This document shows, in pieces, positions 1 to 7,723 of a stretch of DNA of 28,118 bases. The position numbers and the translations under genes are program-made. Position 1 is the stretch's first letter. Each line of letters starts with the position of its first letter. Source of the DNA: an uncultured Muribaculaceae bacterium. GTDB lineage: Bacteria > Bacteroidota > Bacteroidia > Bacteroidales > Muribaculaceae. Under the pieces are notes generated by a model. That model did not search any database, was not told the DNA's origin, and saw only the letters and a program-made list of their open reading frames with translations. Location: assembly GCA_910584735.1 (NCBI GenBank), contig CAJUBM010000023.1, forward strand, positions 1 through 28,118, written 5' to 3'.

Positions 1-1
1 T

Positions 2-47
2 TTCGGGTGGCCTGCCGTCCCGGAGGTCCGGCGCCACTACCATCCGG
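2..47 (-). repeat. 46-bp repeat, left copy
   Basis: These 46 bases are the exact reverse complement of 28066-28111, and the match stops at both sides (position 1 and position 48 differ). The copy is GC-rich and begins 11 bases beyond the stop of the minus-strand lipoprotein gene ending at 58. Read along that gene's transcription it has the same orientation as the other copy has relative to the purF-like gene. It contains short self-complementary parts (ggcgcc; ccgga...tccgg), so it may fold in RNA. I saw no further copy inside the window. A dispersed, transcript-end repeat is the simplest reading. Confidence 0.85.
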
Positions 48-57
48 TCACACTATA

Positions 58-696
58 TCATCTAAAGGGGATGCACATCCTGTAATAGGCCCAGGGAACC
101 GGGAAGGCCACGCATCCGGCATTTTCCCTACCCTGACACCCATGGCTGCCATAATTATAGGCATAGCCCCGCACCATAAAAAGAATATACTTGGTCATCT
201 TCCTGACAGTCAGGTCAGACACCACATAATCAAAATTCTTCAGGTAGGGATATACCTGCCAGCGGGTAGGTTCCGGCCCTCCGCCGACCAACCGATCATA
301 TTCCCCGAGACCTTTCAACTGCGCGGCCTGATGCTTCCCCAGACAGACGGCTAAAGAGTCGCCAAGGTTCAAAGCGAACACCGACACATCCGGTCTGGAC
401 AGCAAATCCCCCTCCGTGACGCCGTAGGGGAACTTCTTCAGTATCTCGCGTGGCATAATGAAATATCCCCCGCCATGTTTGCCACGCAATATCACAGCCC
501 TTTTCACCTCTATGGTATCGACCATGAAAGCCCCTTCGGCAAGATATTCCGCCGAGTCAATCGGTATAACCTTACGTTCCGGCTCGGGCTCAGTTTTGGC
601 AACCACCTTACCCGACCGGCATCCGACCATCAGCACGGTAACGGCCACGGCAAACGCCAGCCCTACCCCTCTAAAAATCTTTTTATCCATATTCAT
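58..696 (-). CDS. Lipoprotein F, putative immunity-family lipoprotein
   Basis: Predicted lipoprotein of about 212 residues. The signal peptide has a hydrophobic stretch (GLAFAVAVTVLMVGC) ending in a lipobox with the Cys to be lipidated. It belongs to the same family as the five lipoproteins further upstream in the operon. Shared landmarks in order are a VDTI strand, a VIL strand, YFI-P, a T-E-DLL segment, SVFALN, LFMVRG-YN and AYYRMCIP near the end. Like lipoprotein E, it stops right after this last motif and lacks the YPGPGPKYERR tail of A-D. The open frame reaches a GTG at 726 that overlaps the stop of the YD-repeat gene; ATGs at 717, 696 and 690 are possible, and 696 or 690 gives the most normal signal peptide. 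Function is inferred only from context: last gene of the RHS operon, perhaps an immunity factor for a tip not present here. Confidence 0.75.
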   Translation of the reverse strand: MNMDKKIFRGVGLAFAVAVTVLMVGCRSGKVVAKTEPEPERKVIPIDSAEYLAEGAFMVDTIEVKRAVILRGKHGGGYFIMPREILKKFPYGVTEGDLLSRPDVSVFALNLGDSLAVCLGKHQAAQLKGLGEYDRLVGGGPEPTRWQVYPYLKNFDYVVSDLTVRKMTKYILFMVRGYAYNYGSHGCQGRENAGCVAFPVPWAYYRMCIPFR

Positions 697-722
697 AACC
701 TTATACTTTATATTCATTTTAA

Positions 723-3700
723 TCACTCTTTATAGTTGTAGTTAAACAGTTTGACAATCCGATTGGAATTATCCCCGATGCTTATCACACGACCTGCTAT
801 GTCGTATCTGTAATAAGTGTTCGCACCCACCGCATCTTCGATACGGACAACCTTCCCGTCATCATCATAGTAAAGCAACGTAACCAACGCGCCATACCGT
901 TCCGACATTATATCTCGCAAACGGGAATAAAGGCTGTCGTCAATCTTACCATCCCCTAAAATGCTATTATAATAGACCTCATCTATATCCATATTTTCAA
1001 CAATGGCGACCAACCGGAAATAATCGCTTCCGGCCCATACATACGATGCAAACGAACCATCGGCTCGTTCCTCCATGCGGATATTGTTCATACTGTCATA
1101 GTAATATTTCCCGGTAGTACGCATGTTTGCCGCAGATTTCCCCTCCCGATATTCCGCAGGTACGGCTATATTATCTGCCTTATATTCGAAACGTTCCCTG
1201 AACATATCTACAGCGCTTCCGTTTGCCAGCACTTGTTCCACTCGTTCAATAACCGGCGAAAAGCAGTGTTTGTACACCATCTTCTCATACGGAACCCGTT
1301 GCTCCACAGTGCCTGACCGTGATGCCTGCTCCGGTCGGCAGAATAAGGTACGGAACGTGCGTGAGCCGCCATAAGATGTAGTTATCGTATCGGGCAGACG
1401 ATACTTATTATAACCCATATCGGTCTGTGTCTCGCAAAAACGGCCGCTCTCATCAAACACACGCTCCACCATCCGTACAGGATGCATAAGATGGGTGCGT
1501 ATCGTATATGCCGACCCTTCGACTGACACACTGTTGCCACTTCCTGCCATAACGTATGACGATGCATAAAGCTGGCATATGGAATCATTCATCCCCTTTC
1601 GGTCATTCTCATATATGGTGCTGACACTGCGGGTTAGCTTACCCGTCCGGGAAAATTCCTCCGTAAGAAATTCAAGTCCCCGCTCCTGGTCAAGGGAGGT
1701 ATAAGGGTCATAAACCGTATGCGAATGAATCGCCACAGATGCCGGGAGGTCAGGGTATCCGTTATCGTAATTGGTAAAATGGTGTACACGGCTCGTCCCG
1801 TCAGGGAAATTCTCGGTAACCCGGGAATACCCCACAGGCGCACCATGCAGGTTCGGGTCAAACGCAAGCACGGATGATGATGTCCTGAACTGCACCTCGT
1901 ATCTCTTCCCCTCGGCGTCAACAGCATCAGTTATCTTATAATGGCACTTTATGGGCTGCAACAACACCCCCGATGAACGTCCTCCGTCCGTATATGAAAA
2001 ACTGCGGTAGAGAAACTCATCATCCTTGGACTGCGAAGTACTGTTATATATCCTCGCTATCCTGATTCCCCCGCCTAACGCATCCGCCGCATTAAGGCGC
2101 ACACCTCCACGGCCATCATCCACCTCTTTTGAATAGTTGTTCCCCTCATACTCGAACCGGGAATATCCGCCGGTAGGATAAACAATCTTGGATAAGGAGC
2201 CATATTGTGCCAATGTAGGATTTACGGGGCGACTGTCAAGATTATTCATCGTGGTTTTTACTCCGTTATAATACCCCCATTTATCCAACATGCCGGAAAG
2301 ATACGCAGGCATCTTGTCGGGATATATATACTCGAAACGGTATATCCCCGCCTCACCCTCTCGTAAGGTATATCCGCAAGCCAGACTGTCAAGGGTCAGG
2401 CGTTGGGTCGGGCTGTCGGAATAATGAAATTTATAAGTCCTCGAACTTTGGGAGTCGTGTACATACAGACGTCCCAGACGGCGCCAGTTTATATGGACCG
2501 TCGTAGTCGGGAAAGTACAATAGGCAGGCCGATTAGTCATCCCATGCCAGTTTAGCAGCATCGGCAGAAATGTATTGGGCCGTTGTCCGACCAAATCACA
2601 ATTCTCATTTAGGCACGACTGATAGTCATAATCAAGTTGGTTATATTGGATTTCAAAAAAAGTCCTATCATTATACTCCCCGCTGGGATTCTTATCTAAG
2701 ACATCAAAAGAAAATCCGATACTTTGATTACCAAGTGTCACACGCGAGGGATAAACCGGGAAAATCAGAGAGCCTTGTGTACTACAGAGCGAATAGCCAT
2801 ATGCCCCGTCATATTTGGAGGACTGACGCTGCTCGTACCAGTCTCTGTAAAACCGTGCCAATTGCAACTGGAATTCCTGTTTAGGGCGGCTGTACTCAAA
2901 AACGGCCTTACGTCCGTCAAGATACCTTATCTCGGTCAGATACCATGTAGTAGCCATAACCTGCGCCATATCCTGATTGTCAACAGGCACAGCGAATTCA
3001 ATGGCGTTCTTATTACCGCCGAAAACATAGCGCGTACCGTCATCGCCTATAAGAGTAAAACCCTTTATATTGTGGGAGCGCCCGATATAGAAGTTTATAC
3101 CTTCCGCAGGGCCGAAATCCTCCTTGCGGTTGTACATCATAGTGAAACTGTTCGGATCATACCAGTTAAACTCAACCTTTACTTCGCGGTCACACTGCAC
3201 CATCCACTCCCCGTTTTCGTTAAGATAGAAATTTCCATGATAACCCGGGATATTGAATGAGAATCTATCGCACTCATAATCAACGAACATCTCCCTTTTC
3301 ACCCGGTCAAGGATTTCTTTACGGAGAGCCGCCGGATTATTCCAGTTGCTGAATTTCTTATATTGTTGATAATAGTATCCTGATTTCTCAAAACCCGCGG
3401 ATCCCGACCATCCGGTTGGCTTCTTGGTATATTCATCCGAGAAATTACCGCGCATCTGCCGCGTTATCTGTCCTCCACAACTCAGCACCCACCCCATGCC
3501 GACATAACCGGGATGCTGGTCGGGCTTTATGCCGCCACCCATATATTCCAGCGAGACCGGGATGATATGTCTCCCGTCATCAAGCGTGGCTAACGGTATC
3601 GACACCGCCACCCTGCCTGTGTACAGCGATGTCGGCACATCTCCGAATTCCCCCAACGATGCAGCCCCGCTGCTCGGCAGATAGTTCGGCATCTGTATCC

Positions 3701-3806
3701 GTTGCGAATAGCCACAGAACGCACCCAAGCACACCGCAATCAAAACAATTACACCTCGGAAGTTCACCTCCGAATAAATATCATAATAATAACTATTGCT
3801 TCGCAT
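723..3806 (-). CDS. Secreted YD/RHS-repeat protein without core or toxin tip
   Basis: About 1027 residues. A hydrophobic signal segment (VIVLIAVCLGAFCGYSQ) lies near the N-terminus. It is followed by the block SLGEFGDVPTSLYTGRVAVSIPL and then GGIKPDQHPGYVGMGW, the N-terminal module common to large Bacteroidetes YD-repeat proteins and reminiscent of SpvB/TcB-type shell proteins. YD-like repeats continue to the end (TYYRYDIAGRVISIGDNSN, then NYKE). There is no DHLGSVR / RHS-associated core and no toxin domain, so it looks complete but tipless. The ATG at 3806 lies 2 nt after the stop of lipoprotein D, the same junction as at three other genes here. A GTG at 3812 overlaps that stop, and a GTG at 3767 would give a tidier signal peptide. 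It may form a cocoon with the core-bearing RHS protein, as TcB does with TcC; that is inference. Confidence 0.8.
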   Translation of the reverse strand: MRSNSYYYDIYSEVNFRGVIVLIAVCLGAFCGYSQRIQMPNYLPSSGAASLGEFGDVPTSLYTGRVAVSIPLATLDDGRHIIPVSLEYMGGGIKPDQHPGYVGMGWVLSCGGQITRQMRGNFSDEYTKKPTGWSGSAGFEKSGYYYQQYKKFSNWNNPAALRKEILDRVKREMFVDYECDRFSFNIPGYHGNFYLNENGEWMVQCDREVKVEFNWYDPNSFTMMYNRKEDFGPAEGINFYIGRSHNIKGFTLIGDDGTRYVFGGNKNAIEFAVPVDNQDMAQVMATTWYLTEIRYLDGRKAVFEYSRPKQEFQLQLARFYRDWYEQRQSSKYDGAYGYSLCSTQGSLIFPVYPSRVTLGNQSIGFSFDVLDKNPSGEYNDRTFFEIQYNQLDYDYQSCLNENCDLVGQRPNTFLPMLLNWHGMTNRPAYCTFPTTTVHINWRRLGRLYVHDSQSSRTYKFHYSDSPTQRLTLDSLACGYTLREGEAGIYRFEYIYPDKMPAYLSGMLDKWGYYNGVKTTMNNLDSRPVNPTLAQYGSLSKIVYPTGGYSRFEYEGNNYSKEVDDGRGGVRLNAADALGGGIRIARIYNSTSQSKDDEFLYRSFSYTDGGRSSGVLLQPIKCHYKITDAVDAEGKRYEVQFRTSSSVLAFDPNLHGAPVGYSRVTENFPDGTSRVHHFTNYDNGYPDLPASVAIHSHTVYDPYTSLDQERGLEFLTEEFSRTGKLTRSVSTIYENDRKGMNDSICQLYASSYVMAGSGNSVSVEGSAYTIRTHLMHPVRMVERVFDESGRFCETQTDMGYNKYRLPDTITTSYGGSRTFRTLFCRPEQASRSGTVEQRVPYEKMVYKHCFSPVIERVEQVLANGSAVDMFRERFEYKADNIAVPAEYREGKSAANMRTTGKYYYDSMNNIRMEERADGSFASYVWAGSDYFRLVAIVENMDIDEVYYNSILGDGKIDDSLYSRLRDIMSERYGALVTLLYYDDDGKVVRIEDAVGANTYYRYDIAGRVISIGDNSNRIVKLFNYNYKE

Positions 3807-3808
3807 AA

Positions 3809-4537
3809 TCACTTTTCCTTTCTACGTTCGTACTTCGGTCCCGGCCCCGGATAGCGCCACCCCGGTATGCATAGACGATAGAAAGCATACTTGTCCGGGA
3901 ATTCAACGGGGTGTCTGTGGGAGCCCTCAATATCGGCAAAGCACGTAATATGATTAAATAGAAACCCTCTGACAAGATATATATAATATATATCAGGAGG
4001 CGTATCAACTAAAACTTCCTGGAAATGTTTTGAAAACTCTCGTTTGGGGAAATGAGGATAAAGAGTGGTAAAAAAATTGAACTCACGCCATGGGAAAAGA
4101 CCATAAGCTTCCCATTTCGAAGGATGTCTATTCATAAGGAACCCTATCTCCATATCCCAATAAAAGACTGCCGCTTTCGGACATCTTAAGACATCTTCCT
4201 CCGTGGCATCATACGAAAGCAGGTTAGCATATTCCCTCGGCAATATGAAATATTGATTAGTCAATGTTTCAAGGATAACAGGGTTATCGAGATGGATTGT
4301 ATCAACCCAATAGAAACAGTCCTGATAATACCCTTTATACTGATAATATCCCTTAGCTTTATAAGCCTTGGAATACTCATCTTCCTCCTCCTCATCATCA
4401 TAATCATCATAATCATCGTCATCGTCATAATACTCGTTACTATAAAGCGTATTATGACCCGAGATATTTTTCGTACAGGAAAATATCGATAAAAAGGCAA
4501 AAGTCACTAACAAATATATAACATAAATTGGTTTCAT
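3809..4537 (-). CDS. Lipoprotein D, putative immunity, acidic linker
   Basis: Predicted lipoprotein of 242 residues: signal peptide MKPIYVIYLLVTFAFLSIFSC, then an extremely acidic linker (about residues 37-55, almost only Asp, Glu and Tyr), then the family domain (FYWVDTIHLDNPVILET, YFILPREYA, YDATEEDVL, AAVF, FPWREF, REFSKHFQEVL, PDIYYIYLVRG, AFYRLCIP) and the tail WRYPGPGPKYERRKEK. Acidic residues downstream of the lipidated Cys are a known surface-export signal in Bacteroidetes lipoproteins, though here the run is about 16 residues away, so surface exposure is only a possibility. No toxin module precedes it; it follows lipoprotein E and abuts the tipless YD-repeat gene, so it looks like an orphan immunity gene. 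The acidic linker is encoded by a near-perfect trinucleotide run. Confidence 0.8.
   Translation of the reverse strand: MKPIYVIYLLVTFAFLSIFSCTKNISGHNTLYSNEYYDDDDDYDDYDDEEEEDEYSKAYKAKGYYQYKGYYQDCFYWVDTIHLDNPVILETLTNQYFILPREYANLLSYDATEEDVLRCPKAAVFYWDMEIGFLMNRHPSKWEAYGLFPWREFNFFTTLYPHFPKREFSKHFQEVLVDTPPDIYYIYLVRGFLFNHITCFADIEGSHRHPVEFPDKYAFYRLCIPGWRYPGPGPKYERRKEK
4381..4435 (-). repeat. Acidic-codon trinucleotide run inside lipoprotein D
   Basis: On the minus strand this stretch is almost only GAT/GAC/GAG/GAA codons with interspersed TAT, which encode the Asp/Glu/Tyr linker just after the signal peptide. Length changes in steps of three bases would alter linker length without breaking the frame. 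The other lipoproteins lack it, apart from a short DDFDEEED in lipoprotein C. Confidence 0.7.
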
Positions 4538-4575
4538 AGGCTTTCATCATAATTAGAAGGATTTAAATCTACACG

Positions 4576-5178
4576 TCAGCGCCATATCGGTGTACAATAC
4601 CTGTAATACGCACACGGATTCTTGAACATTATCGGCTTATCAGGGGAGCAATCCATACATACTCCTATTGCGCAATTATATGTATCTCCCCTAACTAAAA
4701 ATAAACAATAGGCATCAGGGAATACATCACGTTCTATATATGTGAAATTCTTTAGAGTTGGCAGCCCCTCATGTTCCGGGTCAATCTCATAAGGGCCATC
4801 ATACTCTTTGCCGGTAATGTCAAGCCACTCCATATAAATCGGAGCTTTTATGCAAAAGAACAATCCCGGTGCACCCGATTCAAGATCAAGAAAAGCGGCT
4901 CTCGAATTACATAAAATATCCATCTCTGTACAATTATGTTTCAACATCTTTGCTTCATCAAAAGGTAACACGAAAAACCGATAAGCATAATTACGCCAGA
5001 TACCGGAGTTTCCACTCCTCAACACAACCGGATTTTCAATCTTGATAGTATCAACGAAATATGCTGTATTGCTATAATTTTTAGCACTACAATCAAACTC
5101 CTTTGGAATAATATGCCCAACAACACACCCCTGCAACAAAAAAGTCAGCATGCAGAATATAATATAAAAAACTCGCAT
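4576..5178 (-). CDS. Lipoprotein E, divergent orphan immunity-family member
   Basis: Predicted lipoprotein of 200 residues; signal peptide MRVFYIIFCMLTFLLQGC with lipobox LQGC. It is a divergent member of the operon's lipoprotein family: YFVDTIKIENPVVLR, FFVLP, CTEMDIL, AAFLDLE, CLFLVRGDTYN and AYYRYCTPIWR can be matched to A-D, but the middle is different (YMEWLDITGKEYDGPYEI). It stops at the Trp-Arg where A-D continue with the YPGPGPKYERR tail. The ATG is 2 nt after the TAA of lipoprotein C, at the same junction used elsewhere by toxin cassettes and by the tipless YD-repeat gene. No toxin domain accompanies it. An orphan immunity gene is the likely reading, not proven. Confidence 0.78.
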   Translation of the reverse strand: MRVFYIIFCMLTFLLQGCVVGHIIPKEFDCSAKNYSNTAYFVDTIKIENPVVLRSGNSGIWRNYAYRFFVLPFDEAKMLKHNCTEMDILCNSRAAFLDLESGAPGLFFCIKAPIYMEWLDITGKEYDGPYEIDPEHEGLPTLKNFTYIERDVFPDAYCLFLVRGDTYNCAIGVCMDCSPDKPIMFKNPCAYYRYCTPIWR

Positions 5179-5180
5179 AA

Positions 5181-5840
5181 TTATTCCGTCTTTCTACGTT
5201 CGTACTTCGGACCCGGCCCCGGGTAGCGCCACATCGGTATGCATAAACGATAGAAAGCTTGTTCGTAAGGAAATACAATAGGTTTCCTACCGTAGTTTAG
5301 CGTAACTTCTGTAAAACATGTCATATAATTGAACGCATCGCCCCTGACTATATACACATAATATATATCCGGGGTTACAGTGAGCAAAACCTCCTGAAAA
5401 TGTTTGGAAAATTCCCGTTTTGGGAAACGAGGATGCATGATATTGGTAAAAAATTGGAAGTCACGCCACGGGAAATAGCACCAAAAGAGCCACTTTGCCT
5501 GAGGCCTGCTTGCATAGAATCCGTATGGCAACTCCAAATCAAAAACCGCTGCTTTTGGATATCTTAAGACATCCTCTTCTGTAGCATCATACGGCAATTG
5601 GTTAGCATACTCTTTTGAAATTATAAAGTACTGCTTGTTAATCGTTTCCAAAATAACAGGATTCTCAATATGAATGGAATCTACCCAATAGAAATTATCA
5701 TCACACCCCCTCTCCATATCAGTATGGGAGATGTCCTCTTCTTCATCGAAATCATCACAACACATCACATTCTTGGCACAAGAACATAGACTGATAATAA
5801 AACAAATAACCGCAAAAGATAAAATACATAGTTTTTTCAT
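5181..5840 (-). CDS. Lipoprotein C, putative immunity to second orphan metzincin
   Basis: Predicted lipoprotein of 219 residues; signal peptide MKKLCILSFAVICFIISLCSC, then an acidic cluster (DDFDEEED, about 7 residues after the lipidated Cys) that resembles a Bacteroidetes surface lipoprotein export signal. The family domain follows (FYWVDSIHIENPVILET, YFIISKEYA, YDATEEDVL, AAVFDLELP, FPWRDFQFF, REFSKHFQEVLL, PDIYYVYIVRGDAFN, AFYRLCIP) and ends in MWRYPGPGPKYERRKTE. Its ATG overlaps the TGA of the orphan toxin cassette (ATGA), implying translational coupling and a cognate pair. Its last 73 bases are identical to those of lipoprotein A while the rest differs, consistent with recombination at the 3' boundary. 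Confidence 0.82.
   Translation of the reverse strand: MKKLCILSFAVICFIISLCSCAKNVMCCDDFDEEEDISHTDMERGCDDNFYWVDSIHIENPVILETINKQYFIISKEYANQLPYDATEEDVLRYPKAAVFDLELPYGFYASRPQAKWLFWCYFPWRDFQFFTNIMHPRFPKREFSKHFQEVLLTVTPDIYYVYIVRGDAFNYMTCFTEVTLNYGRKPIVFPYEQAFYRLCIPMWRYPGPGPKYERRKTE
5183..5255 (-). repeat. Conserved 3' tail of immunity gene, copy in lipoprotein C
   Basis: These 73 bases are identical to 8934-9006 in lipoprotein A and encode the terminal part (from about LCIPMWRYPGP to KYERRKTE). Lipoproteins B (7051 onward) and D (3809 onward) carry similar but not identical tails. It forms the downstream homology block of the toxin-immunity module, opposite the RHS core block. Confidence 0.85.
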
Positions 5841-7048
5841 GGTTCTTCTATCTTTAGATGTTCTAAAATATAGTTCGCTCTTACCCGAAGCTCAAAATTG
5901 TCCATAGGTTCAATCCTGACTTTACCACGGCCGGCTTCTACTATTCCCTCAGGCTTCCTTTCCTTATCCGGCTTTTCTATTTTCGCATTACGCAGCATCT
6001 TCTTAATCTGCGAAGGATAAAGCTCCTCACTTCTATCGGGAGAAGAGGAGTCAGGCGTCATCAGACCCTTTGAATAATGCACCAAACCTAATGTATGTCC
6101 GATTTCATGAGCCGCAGTCAATTCGGTGGGATGAGCCTCACTCACGGTAATCTCACGTCTATTCATCGCGCCTCCGTTTATGTTGGAATCTTCGGAATCT
6201 TTAACAAAGTAACAATTTGCTATCCCGGTGAAATCTAAATGAACCAAAGGAGTCATTAATTGCGGGAATTCCAAACCTTCCGGATTATCGGGGACTTCGG
6301 CTGTAAGTTCAAATAGCAGCGACATACCGTTGACCGTGAACCTACCCGATTGCTTGTTCCAAAAATCTATACCCGTTTGTAACGATTCCAAATATGGCGC
6401 AAAAGTATAATAAGTAGCCTTAACGGTTATAGTATTGTTTGACATATCTACCAACACAACATAGTCGCGACCCGTGGGGTCGATGCGGTTCACGGGGTCG
6501 GAGCCGCAGTAGAGGTAGGGGCTTTCGCCTGGGCGGTTCAGGGCTGAGGGGTCGGGAGAGAGGAAGCGGCCGTTGACGGGGAGGTGGGTGCGGGCGCCGT
6601 AGTCGAGCAGCGACGAACCCATATGGGCGTTGCCCTCCTTACCGTTGAAACGCGGTGAGGATACTGACGAGTAGCTGCTCTCGGCCATCTCCTCGCCGTA
6701 GGGATAGTAGTGGTGGAACTCCTCTACAGCTCCCTTTTCGGAGGCCACTACGCGCACACTCCCCAGATGGTCGCGCAGATAGAAGTGCCAGCCGTCAGCG
6801 TCAAAATACCCCTCCGGCCTCAGGAACGTTACCTTGGTTTTCCGCGACAGAGTATTGTACTCATACCTGTAGTCACCGCTATAATAATAGGAGGTGACGG
6901 GAAGAGGTCGCGATATCGGCCCGGAGATACCTCCGGGGGACGTACCCGCTGAGGTGGTATTGAAATCGCCGCTGTCAAACCATACGGGTTCATCGCCAGC
7001 ATATGACCTCGCAGCAAATAAACATAACGACATTTTTATACTCAGCAT
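5837..7048 (-). CDS. Orphan RHS core-metzincin toxin cassette 2
   Basis: 403 residues. After a short leader (MLSIKMSLCLFAAR) it carries only the last part of an RHS protein: EPVWFDSGDF, then DHLGSVRVV, YYPYGEE, RFNGKE, LDYGARTHLPVNGRF and SPYLYCGSDPVNRIDP, the RHS-associated core. The tip follows, with HEIGHTLGLVH (His314, Glu315, His318, His324) and a nearby GLMT Met-turn, i.e. a metzincin zinc protease. The open frame runs up to 7114, but the ATG at 7048 sits 2 nt after the stop of lipoprotein B and matches the start of the other cassette. It lacks the signal peptide and N-terminal shell of the full gene, so it is either a spare module or a free small protein. Its core DNA is identical over 366 bp to the full-length gene, while its protease tip is clearly more diverged. 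Confidence 0.82.
   Translation of the reverse strand: MLSIKMSLCLFAARSYAGDEPVWFDSGDFNTTSAGTSPGGISGPISRPLPVTSYYYSGDYRYEYNTLSRKTKVTFLRPEGYFDADGWHFYLRDHLGSVRVVASEKGAVEEFHHYYPYGEEMAESSYSSVSSPRFNGKEGNAHMGSSLLDYGARTHLPVNGRFLSPDPSALNRPGESPYLYCGSDPVNRIDPTGRDYVVLVDMSNNTITVKATYYTFAPYLESLQTGIDFWNKQSGRFTVNGMSLLFELTAEVPDNPEGLEFPQLMTPLVHLDFTGIANCYFVKDSEDSNINGGAMNRREITVSEAHPTELTAAHEIGHTLGLVHYSKGLMTPDSSSPDRSEELYPSQIKKMLRNAKIEKPDKERKPEGIVEAGRGKVRIEPMDNFELRVRANYILEHLKIEEP
6476..7004 (-). repeat. RHS core repeat, copy 3 (orphan cassette 2)
   Basis: GC-rich block encoding the RHS-associated core. Bases 6476-6841 are identical, base for base as read, to 10232-10597 in the full-length RHS gene. The remaining part differs at scattered sites. 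The left edge is at the IDP-Gly boundary where tips diverge; the right edge is where the cassette leader replaces the YD-repeat shell. Confidence 0.9.
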
Positions 7049-7050
7049 AA

Positions 7051-7716
7051 TCACTTTTCCTTTATAGGTTCGTACTTCGGCCCCGGCCCCGGATAGCGCC
7101 ACCTCGGTACGCATAAACGATAGAAGGCATACTCGTCCGGGAAGTCGATTGGTTTCATATTATCGCCATCTATTTTTGAACCTGTCATAAAATTGAATCC
7201 GTCACCTCTGACAAGGTACACATAATATATATCGGGGACTGCAGGAAGTAAAACCTCCTGAAAATATCTTGAGAATTCCCGTTTCTCATAACGAGGGTAA
7301 CGAGTCTTTATGAAAATTTGCAACTCGCGCCATGGAAAAGCATATATGAACTCCCATTTTACCGGGCGCCTGCTACCATAGTATCCCGGCGGAAGTTCCC
7401 AATTAAAGACTGCTGCCTGGGGATACTTTAAAACATCCTCCTCTGTTGCATCATAGGGAAGTTCCTCGGCACACTTCTTAGGAAGTATAAAATACGGTCC
7501 AAAAGAAGTGAGGGAGGTTTCCAAAATAACCGGGTCTTCAATATGAACTGTATCAATCCAATAGAAATTATCATCCCCAAGAGGAGGGGTTCTCATTCTG
7601 GCAGATAGATAGGTATAATCACGTCCTTTCCTTTTAATCGGTTTTAAACCGGTATATGAACACGAGGATAGAAAGAATCCAACAATTAACCAATATATTA
7701 TATTATTTTTTCTCAT
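7051..7716 (-). CDS. Lipoprotein B, putative immunity to first orphan metzincin
   Basis: Predicted lipoprotein of 221 residues; signal peptide MRKNNIIYWLIVGFFLSSC with lipobox SSC. The family domain is FYWIDTVHIEDPVILET, YFILPKKCA, YDATEEDVL, AAVFNWELPPGYYGSRRP, FPWRELQIF, REFSRYFQEVLLP, PDIYYVYLVRGDGFN, AFYRLCVP, with tail WRYPGPGPKYEPIKEK. The N-terminal 60 residues are close to lipoprotein A, whereas FGPYFIL and the SKIDGDNMKPIDF segment are its own. It starts 7 nt after the stop of orphan cassette 1, exactly the spacing between the full-length RHS gene and lipoprotein A, so toxin and lipoprotein are duplicated as a unit. Role as periplasmic immunity protein is inferred from pairing and localisation. 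Confidence 0.82.
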   Translation of the reverse strand: MRKNNIIYWLIVGFFLSSCSYTGLKPIKRKGRDYTYLSARMRTPPLGDDNFYWIDTVHIEDPVILETSLTSFGPYFILPKKCAEELPYDATEEDVLKYPQAAVFNWELPPGYYGSRRPVKWEFIYAFPWRELQIFIKTRYPRYEKREFSRYFQEVLLPAVPDIYYVYLVRGDGFNFMTGSKIDGDNMKPIDFPDEYAFYRLCVPRWRYPGPGPKYEPIKEK

Positions 7717-7723
7717 TGCTCCA

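Noticed and set aside
7..354. Plus-strand frame opposite lipoprotein F
   Set aside because: It runs antisense to a gene with a signal peptide and family motifs and has no recognisable features.
5093..5278. Short minus-strand frames over the lipoprotein tails (also 3793-4008 and 8856-9053) sharing a VYAYR / RSTNVER pattern
   Set aside because: They are the alternative frame of the conserved WRYPGPGPKYERR tail; similarity follows from the DNA repeat.
6655..6952. Open plus-strand frames of about 80 residues repeated over the three RHS cores (also 8536-8833 and 10411-10722)
   Set aside because: They are antisense shadows of the GC-rich core and recur only because the core is duplicated; no start context or independent conservation.
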